64,000 bases of DNA from NCBI GenBank assembly GCA_041874755.1, contig CP102611.1, positions 1,426,001-1,490,000 on the forward strand, given 5' to 3'. Below the pieces are notes generated by a model. That model was not told the DNA's origin, did no database searches, and saw only the letters and a list, made by a program, of their open reading frames with translations. This document shows positions 1 to 8,677 of this stretch, piece by piece. The translations under genes and the position numbers were made by a program. The stretch's first letter is position 1. Each line of letters opens with the position of its first letter. This DNA comes from Chitinibacter sp. SCUT-21. GTDB taxonomy: Bacteria; Pseudomonadota; Gammaproteobacteria; Burkholderiales; Chitinibacteraceae.

Positions 1-318
1 AATGCGCCTGAAGCGCACCACGCCCCTGCCAGATTTCGCGTCGGCTTAGCCGTTGCCCTATCCAACCCAAAGGCAATTTTGTTCGCTGGGGCATTTTTGC
101 CGCAATTTATCGATTTGCACCGCCCACAGCATACGCAATGGCTGATTCTACTGCTGTCATTTTTTCTGATCGAGATCGCTTGGCAATTGGCATATGCCTG
201 GGGAGGAAATCGGCTGGCTAGCTGGTTATCTGGCGCAGGCCGAATACGATTTTTTAACCGCAGCTGCGCGCTGGCATTTTTTGTGGTGGGGATTGGCCTT
301 GCCCTAGCACCACAGTAG
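1..318 (+). CDS. LysE/RhtB-family amino-acid exporter, C-terminal fragment (5' end outside window)
   Basis: The frame is open from the first base to a TAG at 316-318, so only the last 105 residues are visible. The conserved family stretch LSNPKAILFAGAFLPQF lies near the visible start, followed by FID, and two hydrophobic segments follow (around WLILLLSFFLIEIAW and CALAFFVVGIGLALAP), as in the C-terminal half of LysE/RhtB inner-membrane exporters. Family members export amino acids or similar small metabolites; the substrate cannot be read from sequence. It converges on the FecR gene, whose stop is only a few bases away. The family assignment is firm, the substrate unknown. Confidence 0.85.
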   Translation, partial: NAPEAHHAPARFRVGLAVALSNPKAILFAGAFLPQFIDLHRPQHTQWLILLLSFFLIEIAWQLAYAWGGNRLASWLSGAGRIRFFNRSCALAFFVVGIGLALAPQ

Positions 319-325
319 GTGATGC

Positions 326-952
326 CTAATACCGACTTGGCCCTTTGCTAAAGGGTGGGATTCGTCCAACTAAGGCTTCCAGCATGGTTAATTCCGCATC
401 AGAATGGTTGCGCACACCCGCAGCTTGCACCTGTGAGCCTGCAACCCAATAGGGGGTTTCATGATGATGGGTTTGATAATTGATGCTGTGTGACCCGGCT
501 AACTTGGGGGTTAAGACCGCGTGCCCATAACATAAACAAACATATGTCCCATCTGGCTCAGCCTCTAGATAACAGCCCGTTCCCCGTATTCCCAATAAAA
601 CCGATTGTGTTTCTAACGTTTTTTCTCCAGGACCAAACACCGACAGCAGCTTTCCGGTTTGCAAACGAATAAAGCGGCTTGCAGCCTCGACACCCAAAAT
701 CACTTTGCTATTTTCTCTAAGTAAAAAGGCATCTTTGCCTAACACAAAAACCGCCCAAGAATTAGGCCCCGTTTCGACTTGATCGCCCCACTCCACCTGC
801 GAGCCAACCTGAGCCAGCACACCATTGATACGTAATTCACCTTGGATTTTTTGAACTCCGGCACGGGTAAAAATACTGCTCATGGCCCACACCAGGTGCA
901 ATGGCAGCACAGCCAGTAAAGCTAACAGGGTGCGACGCTTGATCAAGGGCAT
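326..952 (-). CDS. FecR-domain periplasmic protein
   Basis: 208 residues with an N-terminal hydrophobic segment (LLALLAVLPLHLVWAM, residues 9-24) that looks like a signal peptide or anchor, then a FecR domain: RAGVQKIQGELRING, a GDQVETGPNSWAVFVL core and GIRGTGCYLE near residue 125. ATG at 952 is supported by GGAG six bases upstream. It starts 18 bp after the stop of the CHASE2 cyclase, so the two form an operon. Proteins of this type beside CHASE2 cyclases usually lack a FecI partner, and none is seen here, so I read it as a periplasmic sensory or scaffold partner of the cyclase rather than an iron-uptake regulator. The role is inferred. Confidence 0.8.
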   Translation of the reverse strand: MPLIKRRTLLALLAVLPLHLVWAMSSIFTRAGVQKIQGELRINGVLAQVGSQVEWGDQVETGPNSWAVFVLGKDAFLLRENSKVILGVEAASRFIRLQTGKLLSVFGPGEKTLETQSVLLGIRGTGCYLEAEPDGTYVCLCYGHAVLTPKLAGSHSINYQTHHHETPYWVAGSQVQAAGVRNHSDAELTMLEALVGRIPPFSKGPSRY

Positions 953-970
953 GATTGACTCCGATTAAAC

Positions 971-3121
971 TTATTTTGCTTGCCAGCTCCACACGCCGTC
1001 CGATGGCCACTCGGGCAGGCGGGTCTGATAACTATGATATAGCCCATCTTCAAGGCCTAATGCACGACAAAGCGCCAATAAAGCTAGCGCCGCGTGGCCA
1101 TCTCCTCGGCGACAAGCCGCGCGCATTTGCAGCCAAGACTCACGCCATGCGGCGGTGTCATTCGCAGGCAAAATATAAATGCCAAATGCTTGCTGGCGCC
1201 CTTTCACCCGCACATAGTCAATTTCCAGCCAATCGTAGTTCGGCAACGCCGCTGCCACCTCCTCTGTGACGAGCATTGTTTGCTGATACACCCGTGTTAA
1301 CGATTCAGTTCGTGATGCGACATTTACCGCATCGCCCAAAACGGTATAAGCACGGCGGTAGCGTGAACCCATATTGCCCACCCGCATTTCGCCGGTATGA
1401 ATTGCCAGACCAATACCTAGTTGCGGCCAATTGCGCGTGGCAAATTGCAGATTCAATGCCGCCAAACTGGCTTGCATCGCCAGCCCAGTTTGCACCGCAT
1501 GCTCAATCTGCAATTCATCGGCGACGGGAGCGCCCCAAAAAGCCATAATTGCGTCACCAATATATTTATCAACAACGCCTTGCTGAGCGTGGATTTGCTC
1601 CGTCATCACGCTTAAGTATTGATTTAGCAAATCGGCTAAATCCGCTGGGTTTAATTGCTCTGCAATCGCAGTAAAGTCTTTGACATCGGTAAACAGCACC
1701 GTCATTTTTTTGAGTTCAGGACTCATGCCCTGCTGCAAGGTCGCAGTATCGAGCTTATCCACGATTTGTGGCGGAATGTATTCGCCAAACCGTTCCCGCA
1801 AGAGCCGATGCTGACGAAAAGCCACTAATCGAGCCGCCAATACCATCCATAGGTATAACCCCACCACCAATATGAATGGCCAAACTAATGGCAATACCCA
1901 GCGATAGACATGCCAAGCTAATACAGAGACAGCCAGCAAGAGCAGCAACGCGGTAAAAAACCAGAGATGGCAGCGTATAAAACCATCGCGATTAAAACGC
2001 CAAACTAAGAAGCCCCCGATGAAGATCATCACTGGCAAAATCATCACCGCAGCCCAAGGTGGCGACCAAGCTAGCTGATTACTCAGCACAGCCTGCAATA
2101 GCGAAGCCTGCGCTTCTAGTCCTGGATAAGTTGGGCTGATGGGCGTGGCACGAATATCGAGCAAGCCGGGCGCCGTAGCTCCCACAATCACCGCCCTCCC
2201 AGCTAGTTGCCTCACATCGATACGTCGCTGTAACACATCGATCGCAGAAAAACCTGCGATCGTCCCTGCGGGGCCAAACTGCGGCAGCAATACACGCCCA
2301 GCTTGATCAGTACGGCGTATCAAAATTCGACCCAGTACAATCGCATCCAGCTGCTGAAAACCCGATTCATCACTCAGCGTCATCACTTCAATCGTCGGAT
2401 TTTTCGGTTCACTCAGCTGCGCCGCCATCGCAGCCACAAGGCTTGGATAAAGCCGATCTTGATACTGAATGATGAGCGGCACTCTGCGCACCACCCCGTC
2501 AGAATCAACCATCGTATTTAAAAACCCCGACTTAGGTAGCGCATTGGCTAAGCCTTCCCAATTGCCGCCGTATCCTTGTGCGGCGGGAAATAAGGCCAAT
2601 TGGCGCGGATTTTGCACCGCAATCGGCTGCGGCAACACACCAGCTGCACCGCGTTCAGGTAAAAAATACATGCCACCCACTACCGGTAGCTGACTCACGA
2701 CTTGAGTAAAGCGTCGCTCTGGCTGAAGCAGCGGCTGTAATCGCGCTTGCCACACGGCACATGGCCCGCTTTGTGCCCCGCCTAAATCCTGGCACAGCTG
2801 TGGCCAAGCCGCTTGCAGGGCGTTGGTTTCAGGCTCAGCCATCACCATATCCAGCCCGATCAACGTCACCTGATAATAATCAGCCAAAGTGTGCAGTAAT
2901 TGCGCCTGCACATCGCGCGGCCACGGCCAGCGCCCCAGAGCTTTCAAACTGGCATCGTCAATTTTGATGATTGCTACATCGCCACTCGGTGCGTGCCCCG
3001 TTGCCGTTAGGCGCACCTGCATGTCGTAAGTCCAACGCGCTAAACCCGGCAGCCACGATTGAGTTTGGCCAATTAAAGCCAGCAGGATGATCCCTATCGC
3101 AACCCACAATCCATAGCGCAT
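971..3121 (-). CDS. CHASE2-domain adenylate/guanylate cyclase
   Basis: About 716 residues. An N-terminal membrane segment precedes a CHASE2 extracytoplasmic sensor domain (roughly residues 20-335, with DVAIIKIDDASLKALGRWPW at its start), then three membrane segments and a class III cyclase domain. The two metal-binding Asp are visible: D479 in LFTDVKDF and D523 in YIGDAIMAFWG; LGDAVNVASR supplies the transition-state Asn/Arg. The Lys before the second Asp motif (DKYIGD) and the later Asp suggest ATP as substrate, so cAMP is the likely product. I chose ATG 3121 because GGGGAG sits 5 bases upstream; an upstream TTG at 3187 extends the frame but lacks such a site. It leads an operon with the FecR protein. 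Confidence 0.9.
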   Translation of the reverse strand: MRYGLWVAIGIILLALIGQTQSWLPGLARWTYDMQVRLTATGHAPSGDVAIIKIDDASLKALGRWPWPRDVQAQLLHTLADYYQVTLIGLDMVMAEPETNALQAAWPQLCQDLGGAQSGPCAVWQARLQPLLQPERRFTQVVSQLPVVGGMYFLPERGAAGVLPQPIAVQNPRQLALFPAAQGYGGNWEGLANALPKSGFLNTMVDSDGVVRRVPLIIQYQDRLYPSLVAAMAAQLSEPKNPTIEVMTLSDESGFQQLDAIVLGRILIRRTDQAGRVLLPQFGPAGTIAGFSAIDVLQRRIDVRQLAGRAVIVGATAPGLLDIRATPISPTYPGLEAQASLLQAVLSNQLAWSPPWAAVMILPVMIFIGGFLVWRFNRDGFIRCHLWFFTALLLLLAVSVLAWHVYRWVLPLVWPFILVVGLYLWMVLAARLVAFRQHRLLRERFGEYIPPQIVDKLDTATLQQGMSPELKKMTVLFTDVKDFTAIAEQLNPADLADLLNQYLSVMTEQIHAQQGVVDKYIGDAIMAFWGAPVADELQIEHAVQTGLAMQASLAALNLQFATRNWPQLGIGLAIHTGEMRVGNMGSRYRRAYTVLGDAVNVASRTESLTRVYQQTMLVTEEVAAALPNYDWLEIDYVRVKGRQQAFGIYILPANDTAAWRESWLQMRAACRRGDGHAALALLALCRALGLEDGLYHSYQTRLPEWPSDGVWSWQAK

Positions 3122-3229
3122 CGCAACTCCCCAGCATATGGATTCAGTAAATGCAATTTGCGCTAAATTGCCAGTAGTTTTACGCAACTGGATTTTGTTG
3201 CAATTGTTACTCTACAAATTGGCGCATTT

Positions 3230-3244
3230 TGACTAGACTAGTCA
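3230..3244. promoter_or_regulatory. Perfect palindrome upstream of the PH-domain gene
   Basis: TGACTAG-A-CTAGTCA is a perfect 7-bp inverted repeat with a single central base, 26 bp before the ATG of the PH-domain gene and about 110 bp before the divergent cyclase start. Its size and symmetry fit a homodimeric regulator site. No matching second copy was noticed, and no strong -10 could be placed with it. Confidence 0.35.
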
Positions 3245-3270
3245 GGCTTTTTTCATTTTGAGGACGTGAT

Positions 3271-3885
3271 ATGTTTGGCAAACTCGCAGCAGATGCTTTA
3301 GGACTCAGTGATATTGGTTCGGTGGTGAAAGTCGAAGATTACGACAAGGTCGACGCCGATGATTATGTGTTTCACGAAGACGACGAAAAGATTTTCTTTT
3401 TGATCAAATCAAAAACTGATGAATACTGCTTTACCAATAAAGCACTGATTCATCTGGACGGCACCAGCGCAATGAGCAAAAAGCGCATGCTGTATCGCTA
3501 TAGCTACCACGCCCACCCGATCACCAATGTGCACCTCGAAACCGCTGGCACGGTGGATATGGATGTTGAAATCAAATTTACCTTTGGCCACAAAGAATTT
3601 TCAATCGACGTACATAAAAAGCATTTGGAAGAATTGAAAGATTTGTACAAATCACTGCTGCGCATTGCTGAAATCATGCATGAAAATGAAATCATGCACG
3701 ACAACGCCAAAGCGAGCCTGGAATTGGCGGCAACGACTTTAGGCCGCGGCCAAGTGGGCGGCACGCCGGTGGTGGAAGCATTTAAAGAATTGAATCAGGT
3801 GGCGTTTAGCTGGCTCTCAGCGGCACAGCAAAAATACGCGGTCAAAGACTTTGGCCATGTGTTCGAACGCTACATCAAAGGCTAA
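3271..3885 (+). CDS. PH-domain protein, YvbH/bacterial-PH type
   Basis: 204 residues, no signal peptide or membrane segment. The N-terminal ~130 residues resemble the bacterial pleckstrin-homology domain seen in YvbH-like proteins: alternating acidic and aromatic strands (EDDEKIFFLIKSKTDEYCF, then FTNKALIHLDGTSAMSKKR, YSYHAHPITNVHLETAG) and a closing helix (HLEELKDLYKSLLRIAEIM). The C-terminal ~70 residues are helical. AGGACG lies 7-8 bases upstream of the ATG. The molecular role of this family is not established. It stands alone between divergent and convergent neighbours. Confidence 0.7.
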   Translation: MFGKLAADALGLSDIGSVVKVEDYDKVDADDYVFHEDDEKIFFLIKSKTDEYCFTNKALIHLDGTSAMSKKRMLYRYSYHAHPITNVHLETAGTVDMDVEIKFTFGHKEFSIDVHKKHLEELKDLYKSLLRIAEIMHENEIMHDNAKASLELAATTLGRGQVGGTPVVEAFKELNQVAFSWLSAAQQKYAVKDFGHVFERYIKG

Positions 3886-3913
3886 CATACCCAAGGGTAT
3901 ATCAAGCTAAACA

Positions 3914-3953
3914 ATACATGCATTGGCCCAGATCTAGATACCAATGCATGTAT
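3914..3953. repeat. 13-bp inverted repeat between convergent genes
   Basis: ATACATGCATTGG and CCAATGCATGTAT are perfectly complementary arms around a 14-base loop, between the convergent ends of the PH-domain gene and the RND pump gene. There is no clear U-run on either strand, so it may act as a transcript-end-stabilising hairpin or a bidirectional terminator of unusual form. Confidence 0.6.
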
Positions 3954-3963
3954 CTTGATTCAG

Positions 3964-6900
3964 TTATGCCGTCTGTGTTTTGCCGCGTTTGCGCGCCCAC
4001 CATTGCACGAAATCATCGACAAAAGTAAACACCACAGGAATCACCAGCAAGCTCAAGAATGTTGACGTAATCAAGCCACCGATCACCGCAATGGCCATTG
4101 GCGAGCGAAAACTCGAATCCGCGCCCCAACCGAGCGCAATCGGCAACATACCCGCACCCATTGCAATCGTCGTCATTACAATCGGGCGCGCCCGTTTGTG
4201 ACACGCATCCATCAAGGCATCAAAGCGGTTTTTCCCTTCGCGGCGCGCGACAATCGCGTATTCCACCAGCAAGATTGAGTTTTTGGTCGCAATCCCCATC
4301 AACATAATCAAACCAATTAACGATGGCATCGCAAACGCGCTATTGGCAATCAGCAGCGCAACAAACGCGCCACCAATCGACAGCGGCAAAGCGGCCAGAA
4401 TCGTGATCGGCTGCATAAAATCACGGAACAGCAGCACCAGCACCATGTAAATACACAGCACACCAGTCAACATCGCCAAACCAAAGCTAGCGAAGAGTTT
4501 TTTCATCTCTTCAGCGTCGCCAAACTCAGCACGCGTCACACCGGCCGGCAGGTTTTTCAGCGCAGGTAGTTCATCCAACTCAGCGCTCACCTCGCCCAAA
4601 GAACGGCCATTAAGCTCAACGTCGAAAATCACATTGCGGGCGCGATCGTAGCGGCTAATCAAGCTCGGCCCGCTGGAGATTTCCACATTCGCCACTTGCC
4701 CCAACATCACTTCGCCTTGATTCGATGGCACGCGCAGGCGTTTAATTGCCTCCAAATCAGTGCGGAAGGCATCAGGCAAACGCACCACCACCGGTACTTG
4801 GCGTTCAGGCAAATTCAATTTGGCCAGCGCAGTATCAAAATCCCCCACCGTTGCCACGCGAATGGTATTGGCAATCGCTAAACCCGTGACCCCCATATCG
4901 GCGGCTTTGGCCATATCAGGGCGAATGATGACTTCGGGGCGCACCAAGCTAGCACTGGAAATAATCGCGCCCACGCCTTGCAGCGTACGCAAATCTTTTT
5001 CGATGTTTTTCGCCGCCAGCGCCAAGGCTTCGGGATCGTCCGACTTAATAATCATCTGCAGTTTTTCGCCCGATTGACCCAAGCCAATTTTGACACGCGC
5101 ACCGGGCAACACGGCGAGCGCTTCGCGCAGATTCTTTTCGATCTGCGTTTTCTTGATTGGACGCTCTTTGCGATCGGCCAAGGTCAAGGTAATGCTCGCT
5201 TTATTCACGCTACTCGAACCACCCGCAAATGGGTCAGCCCCAGCCTTACCACCACCAATCGCGGTATACATGCGTGTGATATACGGCTGTTTTTCGATAA
5301 TGTGGCGAGCTTGTTCGGTCACTTTAAAGGTGTCTTGCAAGGTCGCGCCCGGCGGCAATTCAATGCTGACTAAGGTTTGAGATCGATCATCGGCCGGCAC
5401 AAAGCCGGTTGGCAACAGCGGCACCAAGGCCAAAGAACCTACAAAAAACAGGATCGACAGCACGGCGGTTTTTTTCCGATTGCGCAAGCACCATTCTGCC
5501 CACCGCATATAAGTGGCCATGATGCGGCCTTCTTTGGGCTGATGCATAATCGGCTTGAGTAAATAGGCGGCCATCATCGGCGTGAGCAGACGCGCTACGA
5601 GCAAGGAGGCCATCACCGCCAGCGCCGCAGTCCAACCGAAGGAAATAAAGAATTTACCTGGAATACCGCCCATAAACGCGGTCGGCAAAAACACGGCGAC
5701 CAAGGCAAAAGTGGTCGCGATCACCGCCAGGCCAATCTCATCGGCCGCTTCCATCGCGGCCTGATACGGCGTTTTGCCCATGCGTAAATGGCGCACGATG
5801 TTTTCGATTTCGACAATCGCATCGTCGACCAAAATCCCGACCACCAAGGCCATCGACAGCAAAGTCACGGTATTGAGCGTAAAGCCCATATAGTGCATAC
5901 CGATAAAGGTTGGCAGCACCGATAAAGGCAGCGCCGCGGCCGACACCAAAGTCGCACGCCAGTCGCGCAAGAAGAACCACACCACCACAATCGCCAGCAG
6001 TGCGCCTTCGTACAGCAGCATCATCGAGCCATCAAACTCGTCCTGTACTGGCTGCGCCATATCGTAGGCTTGATTAATTTGCAGCGATGGATGTTCGGCC
6101 TTGAGTTGCGCCAATACTTTTTGCACCTGCTCGGCGACTTCCGTTTCACTTGCGCCACGAGCGCGGGTAATTTCAAACCCCACCACCGCTTTACCATCGA
6201 GCTGCGCAATCGTGCGGCGCTCGGCAATCGTGTCTTCAACCGTGGCGATTTGGTCTAAACGAATTCGGCGGCCATCGGCTAAAGACAATTCCATTTTGGC
6301 CAATTCAGCCGCGGTTTGTACCGTGGCAATGGTACGAAATGCCTGTTCAGCCCCGCCTAAATCAGCACGACCACCCGAGGCGTCTTTTTGTGTAATCGCC
6401 AGCTGGCGTGAGATATCGCTACTGGTCACACCCAAAGCGCTCATCCGCTCAGGATCAAGCTCGATGCGCACTTCACGGCTCACACCACCAACTCGCGACA
6501 CTTGCCCAACGCCCGATACCGAACGAATGGAGCGAGTAATTTTATTATCGACCAGCCATGACAACTGCTCCTCGTCGAGCTGAGCATCAGCCACGGTAAA
6601 GACCAAAAACGGCACGCCGGAAAACTCAACCTTGCCGACAATCGGGTCTTTCATATCGGACGGTAATTCTCCGCGCACATTGGAGATCGCGTCGCGAACA
6701 TCGTCCACCGCTTCATTGATCGGCTTTTCCAGCTCAAACTCAACCGTCATCCCAACGACGCCGTCGGTAATATTGCTATAAACGTGCTTAACGCCGCGTA
6801 GCGCCGAGACCGAATTTTCGATTTTGCGCGCCACTTCCGTTTCCAATTGCGCCGGTGCCGCGCCATCGAGCACCGCAGTCACCGTCACCATCGGCAATTC

Positions 6901-7023
6901 GATATCGGGAAAGTCTTGCACCTTCATCGCTTTAAACGACCACAGCCCTGCGATCGACAGCAAGATGAACAGCATGATGGCGGGAATTGGGTTTTTAATC
7001 GACCAAGCAGAGAAATTCATCAT
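3964..7023 (-). CDS. RND multidrug efflux pump, inner-membrane permease (AcrB/HAE1 type)
   Basis: 1019 residues, the usual length for AcrB-like RND pumps, with twelve membrane segments and two large periplasmic loops. The proton-relay residues are visible: D400 and D401 in GILVDDAIVEIENIV (TM4) and K914 in MGIATKNSILLVEYA (TM10). Start ATG 7023 follows AGGATGA. It is the last gene of the operon 10089-3964, 57 bp after the adaptor gene. It uses the proton gradient to drive export of drugs or other amphipathic compounds through the adaptor and the outer-membrane channel encoded upstream. Substrates cannot be predicted. Control by the divergent TetR protein is likely. Confidence 0.95.
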   Translation of the reverse strand: MMNFSAWSIKNPIPAIMLFILLSIAGLWSFKAMKVQDFPDIELPMVTVTAVLDGAAPAQLETEVARKIENSVSALRGVKHVYSNITDGVVGMTVEFELEKPINEAVDDVRDAISNVRGELPSDMKDPIVGKVEFSGVPFLVFTVADAQLDEEQLSWLVDNKITRSIRSVSGVGQVSRVGGVSREVRIELDPERMSALGVTSSDISRQLAITQKDASGGRADLGGAEQAFRTIATVQTAAELAKMELSLADGRRIRLDQIATVEDTIAERRTIAQLDGKAVVGFEITRARGASETEVAEQVQKVLAQLKAEHPSLQINQAYDMAQPVQDEFDGSMMLLYEGALLAIVVVWFFLRDWRATLVSAAALPLSVLPTFIGMHYMGFTLNTVTLLSMALVVGILVDDAIVEIENIVRHLRMGKTPYQAAMEAADEIGLAVIATTFALVAVFLPTAFMGGIPGKFFISFGWTAALAVMASLLVARLLTPMMAAYLLKPIMHQPKEGRIMATYMRWAEWCLRNRKKTAVLSILFFVGSLALVPLLPTGFVPADDRSQTLVSIELPPGATLQDTFKVTEQARHIIEKQPYITRMYTAIGGGKAGADPFAGGSSSVNKASITLTLADRKERPIKKTQIEKNLREALAVLPGARVKIGLGQSGEKLQMIIKSDDPEALALAAKNIEKDLRTLQGVGAIISSASLVRPEVIIRPDMAKAADMGVTGLAIANTIRVATVGDFDTALAKLNLPERQVPVVVRLPDAFRTDLEAIKRLRVPSNQGEVMLGQVANVEISSGPSLISRYDRARNVIFDVELNGRSLGEVSAELDELPALKNLPAGVTRAEFGDAEEMKKLFASFGLAMLTGVLCIYMVLVLLFRDFMQPITILAALPLSIGGAFVALLIANSAFAMPSLIGLIMLMGIATKNSILLVEYAIVARREGKNRFDALMDACHKRARPIVMTTIAMGAGMLPIALGWGADSSFRSPMAIAVIGGLITSTFLSLLVIPVVFTFVDDFVQWWARKRGKTQTA

Positions 7024-7080
7024 TCATCCTAGGTATTTCAATAGCACTCTTTATTGGATTAGATTACAGCGCTATACCCA

Positions 7081-8217
7081 TCATTTAACGACACGAACGG
7101 TATCACCATCGGCCAAGAAACCACCGCCTGAAGCCACCACTTTGGCATCCGGCGCAATGCCGCTGACTTCCATCAAGCCTTGCGATTGGCGACCAATTTG
7201 TACACGCACTTGTTTCACCTTATTGCCACCCGCCTTGCTATCGAGCACAAACACATTGGCAAAACCATCGCGCAGCAAAATTGCACTGCCGGGCAAGGTC
7301 AACGCTTTGCCTTGGCCCACGGCGATTTGCCCCTTGGCAAACATGCCCGGTTTAATGGTGGTTAAATTGGGATCGTCGTTTTTTACATCGACATAAACCA
7401 GCAAATTACGCGTGCGCACATCGACAGAAGGGGCGATTTGCCGCACTTTGCCGGTAAAGACTTTGCCGCTGGCCACCGTGAACGTGGCCGCTTGACCCAC
7501 TTTAATTCGCGTGCTTTCGCTGGCGGTCACTTCGGCCTGCCATTCCAAGCGGCCTTTCCGTACCATTTTGAATAACTCTTGCCCCGGTTGGCTCACCGCC
7601 CCGAGCGTGGCGCTGCGGGCCACGATCACACCATCGTCTGGCGCGACGATTTTGGTTTGGTTTAAACGTGCCTGCGCACTCACCAACTGCGCTTTGGCTG
7701 AGGCCACGCGCGCTTGCGCAGTGCGCTCTTGCGTCATCGCTTGCGTAATTTGCTGCGCACTGAGCGAACCGCTATTCCCCAGTTGGCGGACGCGATTAGC
7801 GTTTTCTTGCGCTTCATTGAGCGCGGCTTCAGCCTCGGCCACAGCAGCTTTCACCTGAGCTAATTCGGCTTGGATCGTTTCATCGTTATAGCGCGCGAGC
7901 ATTTGGCCTTTTTTAACCACGCTGCCAACTTCAGCATTGACTTCCACCAAGCGCAAACCGCCGATTTCAGTGCCAATTTGCAGCTCTTGCCACGCCAGCA
8001 CATTGCCATTCGCAGCGATGTTTTGTGCCCAATCCACTGTTTGCGGAGAAATCAATTTCACCGCCAATACCGCCTTCGCAGGCGCGGCGTCTGCGGTCTT
8101 TTTCTCACCTGTGGCCATGGCATAACCACCGATGCTGGCAACGGCAAAAGCGGCCAAAATACTGATCAGCACTCGGCGCTGGCGTAACTGAGGAAAACGT
8201 TCAAACCAATGATTCAT
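7081..8217 (-). CDS. RND efflux periplasmic adaptor (membrane fusion protein)
   Basis: 378 residues. An N-terminal anchor (LISILAAFAVASIGGYAMA) is followed by a lipoyl/barrel-sandwich part (EIGGLRLVEVNAEVGSVVKKG), a long alpha-hairpin (residues ~110-190, rich in Ala/Gln/Glu) that would dock on the outer-membrane channel, the second lipoyl half (IVAPDDGVIVARSATLGAVS) and beta-barrel/membrane-proximal domains. The ATG is preceded by AGGGTA. Its place between the outer-membrane factor and the pump fixes its partners. It lies 67 bp after the broken DUF4260 gene; that gap contains one copy of the dispersed word GGCAATACC. Confidence 0.93.
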   Translation of the reverse strand: MNHWFERFPQLRQRRVLISILAAFAVASIGGYAMATGEKKTADAAPAKAVLAVKLISPQTVDWAQNIAANGNVLAWQELQIGTEIGGLRLVEVNAEVGSVVKKGQMLARYNDETIQAELAQVKAAVAEAEAALNEAQENANRVRQLGNSGSLSAQQITQAMTQERTAQARVASAKAQLVSAQARLNQTKIVAPDDGVIVARSATLGAVSQPGQELFKMVRKGRLEWQAEVTASESTRIKVGQAATFTVASGKVFTGKVRQIAPSVDVRTRNLLVYVDVKNDDPNLTTIKPGMFAKGQIAVGQGKALTLPGSAILLRDGFANVFVLDSKAGGNKVKQVRVQIGRQSQGLMEVSGIAPDAKVVASGGGFLADGDTVRVVK

Positions 8218-8284
8218 TACCCTACTCCAGTATCTCTATCAATTCATTTTAAGCATTGCCATTGAAGGCAATACCCTTACTCAT

Positions 8285-8677
8285 TTACTGCGTCTTCACT
8301 CGCCCAATTGCGCCTAAGTGCGTTAAATGAAAACCAGCCGTATATTTCAAGCCATAACCTAAAGCACGATCAAAACCGATATGTGCGCACCAGATCAGCG
8401 CCAAACCCAAACAAAGGGGTAGCTTGAGCACAAATCCAGCCCCCAGCAGCGCCAATGCCCCGACATAAGAATGCGTGCTGTTATAGACCAGCGCACCGAT
8501 AGGCCGGCTGATTAAGTAGGCTAACAGGGCAAGATCCGGCAGCAAAAATCACGTTGCAAAGTGCCCCCAGCTTTGCCCCAATTGGCTATACCAATACGCC
8601 GCGGCGATGAAGACCGCCAGCCCTTCTAGCCTAAGTATTAATCGAACACCACCTTGCGCACCTTGGGGTGAGATCAT
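8285..8677 (-). pseudogene. DUF4260-like membrane protein gene interrupted by an in-frame TGA
   Basis: From the ATG at 8677 the frame reads VRLILRLEGLAVFIAAAYWY...SWGHFAT, meets TGA at 8551-8549 (codon 43), and continues in the same frame as FLLPDLALLAYL...HLTHLGAIGRVKTQ to the normal stop at 8285. Both halves match the layout of DUF4260 membrane proteins, where a residue such as Trp would fit the TGA position, so a single TGG to TGA change is the simplest reading. The ATG overlaps the stop of the outer-membrane factor as ATGA, typical translational coupling. A shorter product could start at TTG 8545. The DUF4260 role is unknown. A sequencing error or read-through is possible. Confidence 0.7.

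Noticed and set aside
955..1615. Plus-strand open frames opposite the CHASE2 cyclase
   Set aside because: Shadows of the cyclase gene without motifs or ribosome binding sites.
3968..3975. GCCGTCTG, resembling the Neisseria DNA uptake sequence GCCGTCTGAA
   Set aside because: Only 8 of 10 bases, a single copy noticed, and it lies in the coding end of the RND pump gene, so chance is enough.
4098..6583. Several long antisense and alternate-frame open frames across the RND pump gene
   Set aside because: They follow from the pump gene's codon bias; none has a ribosome binding site or recognisable domain.
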